Shown: positions 13,253 to 18,114 of the stretch, in pieces
Position numbering within the stretch: position 1 is the first letter of the stretch
Layout of the letters: every line of letters starts with the position of its first letter
Origin: JBJHBY01 sp050485745
GTDB taxonomy: Bacteria > Pseudomonadota > Gammaproteobacteria > Pseudomonadales > CAMLJR01
Assembly (NCBI GenBank): GCA_050485745.1
Contig: JBJHBY010000043.1
Coordinates: 1-18,114 of the forward strand
Length of the DNA stretch: 18,114 bases
Reading direction: 5' to 3'
Translations under genes and position numbers: made by a program
Notes under the pieces: model-generated
The model's input: only the letters and a program-made list of their open reading frames with translations
What the model was told of the DNA's origin: nothing
The model's database searches: none

Positions 13253-13293
13253 TGGCGCTTCGAGTCGTGCTCGCCAATTCCCGGGGCTGCTAA
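13252..13293 (+). pseudogene. 13-codon stub of a PIN-domain toxin
   Basis: The ATG at 13252 overlaps the antitoxin stop (TGATG), the arrangement expected for a toxin partner. It reads MALRVVLANSRGC and stops. PIN toxins of this class typically begin close to M-x-LRVVLDTN; here the text leaves that pattern after VVL, before the first catalytic aspartate, so the domain is lost. An internal deletion is the simplest reading. Inference rests on a short match plus position. Confidence 0.55.
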
Positions 13294-13333
13294 TGACTGC
13301 AGAAGAACCCGGGCGTGAGCTGTCCCTGAACCC

Positions 13334-13687
13334 CTAAAGCAACATCCCCACCCCGCGCAGCCCCAGCAACAGCAGGGCCAGGCTGGCCAAAACCAGCAGC
13401 CAGCCGAGGGCGGCGCAGAGGGCCCGGTGCAGGCGGCGCTTCAGGCGTTGCCACCAGCCCATTCCGGGGCCTCCGGGGGGTGGCAACTGGTGGTAGAGGG
13501 GCACCAGCCAGCTCAGGCTCAGCAGCCAGCCGAACAGCGCCGCCACGGGCAGCAGCCAGGGGTCGAGGGCCGGGTCGGCGCGGGCGATCAGGGCGATGAA
13601 CAGGGCCAGGCTGGCCAGGGCCAGGGCGGCGAGCAGCCAGCGCAGGGGGTAGAGTGTGCGGGCGAGGGATTGCAGGCGTTCAAGCAT
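13334..13687 (-). CDS. Small three-helix membrane protein
   Basis: A 117-residue hydrophobic protein of unknown function. Three membrane segments are seen at about 14-37, 44-66 and 89-113, with a basic Arg/Lys stretch (WWQRLKRRLHRALCA) between the second and third. No catalytic motif is visible. The start is taken as ATG 13687, where a leucine-rich amphipathic opening (MLERLQSLARTLY) begins; no strong ribosome binding site is visible, so the start is uncertain. It is divergent from the CBS protein, and the 187 bases between them show no clear promoter. Confidence 0.65.
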   Translation of the reverse strand: MLERLQSLARTLYPLRWLLAALALASLALFIALIARADPALDPWLLPVAALFGWLLSLSWLVPLYHQLPPPGGPGMGWWQRLKRRLHRALCAALGWLLVLASLALLLLGLRGVGMLL

Positions 13688-13874
13688 GGCCCCAGCATAG
13701 CGCAGTGAAGGCAGCCGACGCAGCAGGGGGCCGCGGTGCAGGCATCGCCGGCGAGGATGGCGCGCGGCAGCGCCAGGGCCAAGGCCACACACTGCCGGCG
13801 CGGCACAATTGGCGTAGACTGGTCCTGAGCCCGCTCGACGGGCATTCGCCCCACTGGCCGTGGAGATCGCCACC

Positions 13875-14282
13875 ATGAACAACGCCGCCCGCGTACGCGA
13901 CGTGATGATCAACAACCCGCCCACCGTAAGCTGCGGCGCCGCACTCGGCGAGGTGGTGGACGCCCTGCTCAGCCACGGCGTCACCGGCCTGCCGGTGGTG
14001 GATGCGAACAAGTGCGTGGTCGGCTTTGTCTCCGAGCACGACTGCATTCATACCCTGCTGGTGTCGAGCTATCACTGCGAGGGCGCGCCGGTGGTGGACG
14101 ATGTCATGCACAGCGGCGTGCTGTCGGTCGGCCCGGACGATTCGATCGTGGACCTGGCCCAGCGCATGGACAAGGACAAGCCCAAGATCTATCCGGTGGT
14201 CAGCGAGGGCCGGCTGGTAGGGCTGGTGACACGCAGTGCCATCCTCAAGCACCTCGCCACGGAGCGTGCGCACTGTGACTGA
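13875..14282 (+). CDS. Two-CBS-domain protein
   Basis: A 135-residue cytosolic protein made of two CBS units (about 5-60 and 75-130). Unit one has RVRDVMINNPPTVSCGAALGEVVDALLSHGVTGLPVVDANKCVVGFVSEHDCI, the usual CBS strand-helix order; unit two has DVMHSGVLSVGPDDSIVDLAQRM and YPVVSEGRLVGLVTRSAIL. Such stand-alone pairs bind adenine nucleotides or SAM and regulate other proteins, though the partner is not shown. ATG 13875 is chosen because GGAG lies about ten bases before it; a GTG five codons upstream lacks this. It is probably transcribed on its own. Confidence 0.9.
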   Translation: MNNAARVRDVMINNPPTVSCGAALGEVVDALLSHGVTGLPVVDANKCVVGFVSEHDCIHTLLVSSYHCEGAPVVDDVMHSGVLSVGPDDSIVDLAQRMDKDKPKIYPVVSEGRLVGLVTRSAILKHLATERAHCD

Positions 14283-14295
14283 CTGCGGCGGACAA

Positions 14296-14322
14296 GCAAG
14301 CCGGAAAAGCGGTCGGGCTTGC
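14296..14322. terminator. Hairpin after the CBS gene
   Basis: GCAAGCC (14296-14302) pairs with GGCTTGC (14316-14322) around a 13-base loop, 14 bases after the CBS stop. No T-run follows on the plus strand, so terminator activity is uncertain. Confidence 0.35.
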
Positions 14323-14338
14323 AATCACCCGCCCCCCG

Positions 14339-14356
14339 GTTTAGCGTCGAGTAAAC
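14339..14356. promoter_or_regulatory. GTTTA/TAAAC inverted repeat before the small periplasmic protein
   Basis: GTTTA (14339-14343) and TAAAC (14352-14356) form an 18-bp dyad about 48 bases upstream of the start at 14404. Its left half contains GGTTTA, a PhoP-box-like half-site, but the second direct half is absent. A regulator site is possible. A GCCGGC/GCCGGC stem lies just downstream. Confidence 0.25.
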
Positions 14357-14403
14357 GGACAGGCCGGCACCGCGCCGGCAACGTGTGACAGGAGGATAGC
14401 CCG

Positions 14404-14655
14404 ATGAAGGCAACCCGTAGCGCGGCCCTCGCCGCAACCCTGATGTTGGCCCTTTCCGCCCCCGCGATGGCCGCCAGCTGCCCGATGCTGGCCGCGCAGA
14501 TCGACAGCCGGTTGCAGGCGCAGGAGGTGTCCGACAAGGAACGCAAGAAAGTGGAGAAACTGCGCGAACGCGGCATGAAATACCACGCCGATGGCGATCA
14601 CGCCAAGGCGGAAAAGACCCTCAACAAGGCGCTGAAAAAACTCGACAAGTCCTGA
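14404..14655 (+). CDS. Small periplasmic protein of unknown function
   Basis: 83 residues. A clear signal peptide (LAATLMLALSAPAMA) ends at AMA, residue 23, leaving a mature chain of about 60 residues. The mature chain has one cysteine and a highly charged helical pattern: DKERKKVEKLRERGMKYHADGD followed by HAKAEKTLNKALKKL. The second half resembles a TPR-like helix pair but is too short to classify. An excellent AGGAGG ribosome binding site precedes the ATG, so it is real despite its size. I do not recognise a function. Confidence 0.8.
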   Translation: MKATRSAALAATLMLALSAPAMAASCPMLAAQIDSRLQAQEVSDKERKKVEKLRERGMKYHADGDHAKAEKTLNKALKKLDKS

Positions 14656-14710
14656 ACAGCGGCGCCATCCCGCAGTAACATGGGGCGACACCCGGCCCGG
14701 ATGACGCCCC

Positions 14711-15613
14711 ATGCAGCCTCCACTGTCCCTCGACGCGCTCCGCGTTCTCGATGCCATCGACCGCCGCGGCAGCTTTGCCGGTGCCGCGGACGAGCTGCAC
14801 CGGGTGACTTCGGCCATTTCCTATACGGTGCAGAAGCTGGAGGAGGATCTGGACGTCGCGCTGTTCGATCGCAGCGGCCATCGCGCGCGACTGACCCCGG
14901 CGGGGCGACTGGTGCTGGAGCGCGGCCGCGAACTGCTGGACAGCGCCAGCCAGCTCGCCGCCGACGCCCGACAACTGGCCTCGGGCTGGGAGCAGCAGCT
15001 GAGCATCGCCCTGGATGCAATCTATCCGGAGGCCCTGCTGCTGCCCCTGGTGCGGCGTTTTCTGGACAACGGCGGCGAGACCGACATCCGCCTGGCCAGC
15101 GAGGTGCTGACCGGCCCCTGGGATGCGCTGGAAAGCGGGCGTGCGGACATCGCCATCGGCTCCGGGCAATTCCGCCTGCCGCGCCCCTTCCGCACCCGGC
15201 GTCTGGACACGGTCCAGTTCATCAGTGTCGCCGCGCCCCAGCATCCCGTCTTCGAGGATCCCGAACCGGCGCAGAACCTGCACCGGCACCGCGCCGTTCC
15301 GCTGGCGGACACCGCGCGCAGCCGCGCCACTCACAGTGTGCGTCTCGGCGTGCATCAACCCAGCCTGACGGTGAGCCACTTCAGCACCAAGCTGGCGGCA
15401 CTGGAGGCCGGCCTGGGTATTGGCGCCATGCCCGAATACCTGCTCAGGGACGCATTGCAGGCGGGTCGTCTGCGCCGCATTCCGCTGCCAGAGGAGCCGC
15501 CCATCGACATGCTGCTGGCCTGGCACCCGGGGCAGACCGGCCGCGCCAAGCAGTGGTTCCTGCGCGAACTGCCGCGCTGTTTCACCGAACTGCGGGATGC
15601 CCCCGGCACCTGA
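14711..15613 (+). CDS. yhaJ: LysR-family regulator, YhaJ-like
   Basis: A 300-residue LysR-type regulator. The winged HTH is at about 5-65: LDALRVLDAIDRRGSFAGAADELHRV, then AISYTVQKLEEDLDVALFDRSGHRARLTPAG. It closely follows remembered E. coli YhaJ, including the stretches SGHR, LLERGR and GWE. The effector-binding domain (90-295) has SEVLTGPWDALESGRADIAIG and VADTARSR-like text (PLADTARSRA). In E. coli YhaJ lies near yqjG and responds to aromatic compounds such as nitrotoluene products, from memory. The convergent neighbour here is a YqjG-like enzyme. The ribosome binding site is weak and the start is the best guess. The symbol is by similarity. Confidence 0.85.
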   Translation: MQPPLSLDALRVLDAIDRRGSFAGAADELHRVTSAISYTVQKLEEDLDVALFDRSGHRARLTPAGRLVLERGRELLDSASQLAADARQLASGWEQQLSIALDAIYPEALLLPLVRRFLDNGGETDIRLASEVLTGPWDALESGRADIAIGSGQFRLPRPFRTRRLDTVQFISVAAPQHPVFEDPEPAQNLHRHRAVPLADTARSRATHSVRLGVHQPSLTVSHFSTKLAALEAGLGIGAMPEYLLRDALQAGRLRRIPLPEEPPIDMLLAWHPGQTGRAKQWFLRELPRCFTELRDAPGT

Positions 15614-15634
15614 GCACTGTATTGAGGTGCGGGT

Positions 15635-16621
15635 TCAGCGCCCGCCGAGGTGCTCGCGCCCGTGGGGGCGGGTGAAGTCCAGCGCCGGCCCCTTGGGTAC
15701 GATGCGGGCGGGGTTGATGGTGTCGTGGCTGTAGTAATAATGGCGCTGGATATGGTCCAGGTTCACGGTTTCCGCCACACCGGGGTACTGATACAGGTCA
15801 CGCAGATAGGCGCTCAGGTGGGCATAGTCCTCAATACGGCGCAGGTTGCATTTGAAGTGGCCAAAGTACACCGCATCAAAGCGCACCAGCGTGGTGAACA
15901 GGCGCCAGTCCGCCTCGGTCAGGCGCTCGCCCAGCAGATAGCGCTGCCGTGACAGGCGCTCGTTGAGGGTATCGAGGGTCGCGAACAGGGCGTCGAACGC
16001 CTTCTCGTAAGCCGCCTGGCGCGTGGCGAAGCCGGCCCGGTAGACGCCGTTGTTGACCGTGTCGTAAACACGGGCGTTGATCAGGTCGATTTCGCCGCGC
16101 AGCTCGGACGGATAGAAATCCAGGGTATTGCCGGTGAGGCCATCGAAGGCCGTGTTGAACATGCGGATGATGTCGGCGGATTCATTGCTGACGATGCAGC
16201 CGGTTTGCGTATCCCAGAGCACCGGCACGGTGACGCGGCCGCTGTAGTCGCGCTGGTGGCGGGTATAGACCTGATGCATGAACGCGCTGTCGTGCAGGTG
16301 GTCCCCCGTTGAGCCGCTGTCGCGGTCGAAGGTCCAGCCGTGCTCCAGCATCAGGGGGCTGACCACGGACACCCCGATCAGCGCTTCCAGGCCCTTGAGT
16401 TTGCGGAAGATCAGTGTGCGGTGGGCCCAGGGGCAGGCCAGGGAGACGTACAGGTGGTAGCGCCCGGCCTGGGCGGGAAACGCCCGGGCGCCCTCCGGTG
16501 GATTGTCGCCGTCCGCGGTGATCCAGTTGCGACACTGCGCGCTCTCGCGCACGAACTCGCCACCGCTGGCTTCCGTGTCGTACCACTGGTCGCGCCACTC
16601 ACCCTTGATCAGCAGGCCCAT
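15635..16621 (-). CDS. yqjG: Glutathionyl-hydroquinone reductase (YqjG-like, Xi-class GST)
   Basis: A 328-residue cytosolic enzyme that uses glutathione to reduce glutathionyl-hydroquinones and free quinol products. The N-terminal thioredoxin-like domain has the signature SLACPWAHRTL with catalytic Cys63, the same position as in E. coli YqjG. A GST C-terminal helical domain follows, with YDTVNNGVYRAGFAT (Tyr194) and, near the end, IQRHYYYSHDTINP (Tyr295-297), equivalent to the active-site tyrosines of that family. The length matches. A ribosome binding site of the form AAGGGG lies upstream of ATG 16621. The gene is convergent with the YhaJ-like regulator, leaving only 21 bases between stops. 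Confident family call. Confidence 0.93.
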   Translation of the reverse strand: MGLLIKGEWRDQWYDTEASGGEFVRESAQCRNWITADGDNPPEGARAFPAQAGRYHLYVSLACPWAHRTLIFRKLKGLEALIGVSVVSPLMLEHGWTFDRDSGSTGDHLHDSAFMHQVYTRHQRDYSGRVTVPVLWDTQTGCIVSNESADIIRMFNTAFDGLTGNTLDFYPSELRGEIDLINARVYDTVNNGVYRAGFATRQAAYEKAFDALFATLDTLNERLSRQRYLLGERLTEADWRLFTTLVRFDAVYFGHFKCNLRRIEDYAHLSAYLRDLYQYPGVAETVNLDHIQRHYYYSHDTINPARIVPKGPALDFTRPHGREHLGGR

Positions 16622-16831
16622 CTCGTCACACCCCTTTTTCCGACTCGTTGAAACTCAAGACTAACGAGGGCCCGGGGCCACTGAAAGCAGGGATTTCTGA
16701 CCAGCTTGTTGAATCCCGTTGAAGAGCCGCCACACAAAGAGTAGCGGCAGCAAAGGAGAGTCATGCGTACCGGCCGACCAGATCATGCCAGCGGCACAGG
16801 GAGGTGCCACCGCCGAGCCTGCTCGGCGCGA
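16622..16831. other. Intergenic region between the YqjG-like and NuoM-like genes
   Basis: 210 bases. GTTGAA occurs at 16647-16652 and twice at a 10-base period (16708-16713, 16718-16723). AAAGGAGAG followed by ATG 16763 on the plus strand looks like a ribosome binding site, but the frame it opens runs antisense into the NuoM-like gene and is not convincing. A hairpin is at 16811-16828. Confidence 0.4.
16811..16828 (-). terminator. Hairpin directly after the NuoM-like stop
   Basis: CGCCGAGC (16811-16818) and GCTCGGCG (16821-16828) pair closely, three bases after the stop codon of the minus-strand gene. The T-run on that strand comes before, not after, the stem, so it may stabilise the transcript end rather than be a classic terminator. 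Confidence 0.4.
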
Positions 16832-18114
16832 TTAAAAAAGCAGACCTGCAATCCAGAGCAGGGTGAGCAGCAGAAAACCCAGCGCCAGCTCAGCGGTGAA
16901 ACCGCGCTCACCCCTCAGCATGACGCGGCGCAGCCACTGGCGCCAGCCGCTGCCGCGGCGTTGCCAGGGCGCCCGCCAACCGCGCCAGCCACGCCCCAAC
17001 ACCCCGGCCAGGGCGAGGGCCGCACGGCGCAGCCGGGCCACAAGCGGCTCGATCAGGGCGAGCACATCCCCCGGGGGAATCTCCGGTGATATCGAGCGTA
17101 TCGAGCGCACCACAGGACGCCAGCGCACAGCGAGCAGGGCCAGCAGCAGCCCCGCCAGAATGGGCCACAGCAGCGCGGGTGACAGCAGGGCCACGGCCCC
17201 CGGCAGCACGGCTCCCGGCAACAGCCACCAGCCCAGCCCCCCCAGTGCCACCAGGCCCAGCCAGGGCCCGGTCAAACCTGGCGTCGCCCCGCCCCGGGGC
17301 TGCTCCCCTTGCCCTTGCTGTTCCTGCCGGGGGAACAGGAGCCACAGAAAGCGTGCCATCAGCAGAGTGGTGCCCACCGCCGCCAGGCTGAGCAACAGCG
17401 GCAAGCTGCTCCAGAACCCGGACAGCGCCACCTCGGCAAGGGCTGATTTCATCGCCTCCTTGGCCGCGGCACCACTGCTCAGGGGCAGGCCCGCGAGGCT
17501 CAGGGCAGGCCACAGCTGGGCGGGCCAGAACCACCAGGGCCGCGAGGGCTGTCGGGCGACACCGACCGCGAGGAACAACGCCCCCTTGGCCAGGCCATGG
17601 TGCAGGGCGTATAACAGCAGCGCCGGAAACAGCAACGGCCAGGCCTGGGGCAGCCACAGGCCAAGGCCGATGAGTACAGTCAGCAAGCCCATCTGGCTGA
17701 CACTGGAATAGGCCAGCACGGTCTTCGCGTCGCGCTGCAGCACCCCCACCAGGGCTGCCCCGAAGGCCGCGAGCAAGCCCAGCAACACCACACCCTGCCC
17801 CAGCGGCAGGGCGATGATGCCCAGCGGCAGGGTCAGCAGCCAGCCGAGCACACCGGCCTTGATCATGGCGCCACTGAGCACCGCCGAAGCCGGTGTCGGC
17901 GCCACCGGGTGAGCCAGCGGCAACCACATGTGCAACATCGGCAAACCCGCCTTGACGCCATAGCCTGCCAACAGCAGGGGTACGATCCAGCCGCGCCACT
18001 CGGAGCCGGCAATGGCTGCGGGCAGGTCGGCCAGCAGGGGCAGGGGCAGATCCCGCGCCGCGAGCAGCAGCCCGGCGAGGATGAACCCCTCCCCCATTAC
18101 GGCCATGATCAGGT
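16832..18114 (-). CDS. Proton-conducting membrane subunit, NuoL/M/N-Mrp superfamily (partial, 5' end off the right edge)
   Basis: At least 426 codons, open at the right edge. The visible part has about ten membrane segments. Conserved ion-path residues are seen in order: Lys52 in YGVKAGLPMLHMWLP, His66 in LAHPVAPTPASA, Lys83 in SGAMIKAG, then RDAKTVLAYSSVSQMG, Lys174 in HHGLAKGALFLAVG, and Lys216 in SGAAAKEAM. The wording KAGLPMLHMWLPLAHP is closest to the HyfB/HycC and MrpD branch rather than NuoL. The arginine-rich C-terminal loop and final helix (ELALGFLLLTLLWIAGLLF) are an extended tail. It could belong to a Mrp antiporter, a formate-hydrogenlyase-like or a DIC-uptake type complex; the partner genes lie outside. 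The start is beyond the window. Confidence 0.85.
   Translation of the reverse strand, partial: LIMAVMGEGFILAGLLLAARDLPLPLLADLPAAIAGSEWRGWIVPLLLAGYGVKAGLPMLHMWLPLAHPVAPTPASAVLSGAMIKAGVLGWLLTLPLGIIALPLGQGVVLLGLLAAFGAALVGVLQRDAKTVLAYSSVSQMGLLTVLIGLGLWLPQAWPLLFPALLLYALHHGLAKGALFLAVGVARQPSRPWWFWPAQLWPALSLAGLPLSSGAAAKEAMKSALAEVALSGFWSSLPLLLSLAAVGTTLLMARFLWLLFPRQEQQGQGEQPRGGATPGLTGPWLGLVALGGLGWWLLPGAVLPGAVALLSPALLWPILAGLLLALLAVRWRPVVRSIRSISPEIPPGDVLALIEPLVARLRRAALALAGVLGRGWRGWRAPWQRRGSGWRQWLRRVMLRGERGFTAELALGFLLLTLLWIAGLLF

Noticed and set aside
13294..13338. A 14-codon frame starting at 13294 right after the toxin stub
   Set aside because: Too short and without a recognisable pattern. It could be toxin-gene debris, but there is no residue match to support that.
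16763..17089. A 108-codon plus-strand frame with a good ribosome binding site (AAAGGAGAG)
   Set aside because: Most of it is antisense to the NuoM-like coding region and its product is low-complexity Pro/Gln/Ala. The site is noted in the intergenic entry, but a gene is not supported.

Overview
The window reads as chromosomal DNA of a GC-rich gammaproteobacterium. Support for this comes from a YcfJ-like protein, a PhoP/PhoQ-type two-component pair, a YhaJ-like LysR regulator beside a YqjG-like glutathionyl-hydroquinone reductase, and a DUF3012 lipoprotein. The cluster of a luciferase-like oxidoreductase, an SDR and NTF2-fold proteins would suit an environmental or marine degrader such as Alcanivorax and its relatives. 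That placement is an impression from gene content, not a demonstrated one.

Layout. (1) 1-2437, minus strand: the 5' part of riboflavin synthase (cut by the left edge), a LEA/WHy-domain lipoprotein, an OmpA-type lipoprotein with a glycine zipper, and a small NTF2/SnoaL-like protein. (2) 2667-5596, plus strand: a PhoP-box-like direct repeat, then a tight operon of a YcfJ-like glycine-zipper protein, a PepSY protein, an OmpR/PhoP-type response regulator and a PhoQ-type sensor kinase. (3) 5609-6840, minus: a ferritin-like diiron protein, a MAPEG protein and a DUF3012 lipoprotein. (4) 6950-10867: a probable catabolic or detoxification neighbourhood made of an SDR dehydrogenase, an LLM-class oxidoreductase, a divergent TetR regulator and two NTF2/SnoaL-like proteins. 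An AT-rich palindromic operator candidate lies between the divergent pair, and a REP/MITE-like nested inverted repeat follows the TetR gene. (5) 10981-13293: a mobile or degraded zone. It holds a Y1 (RAYT-type) transposase bounded by same-orientation end repeats, a fragment of a large hemagglutinin-like protein whose last codons come from the element end, and an orphan AbrB/MazE-type antitoxin followed by a 13-codon stub of what was probably a PIN toxin. (6) 13334-16621: a small membrane protein, a two-CBS protein, a small periplasmic protein, and the YhaJ-like regulator convergent with the YqjG-like reductase. (7) 16832-18114, minus: the C-terminal part of a proton-translocating NuoL/M/N-Mrp-type membrane subunit, cut by the right edge.

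The most notable points are the PhoP-box-like operator with its envelope operon, the REP-like element next to a Y1 transposase locus, the eroded toxin-antitoxin pair, the three-half-site operator at the TetR/LLM junction, and a promoter plus terminator-like hairpin ahead of the LEA lipoprotein that could give a short RNA or attenuator. No wholly new multi-gene system is evident. No tRNA, rRNA or CRISPR array was seen.
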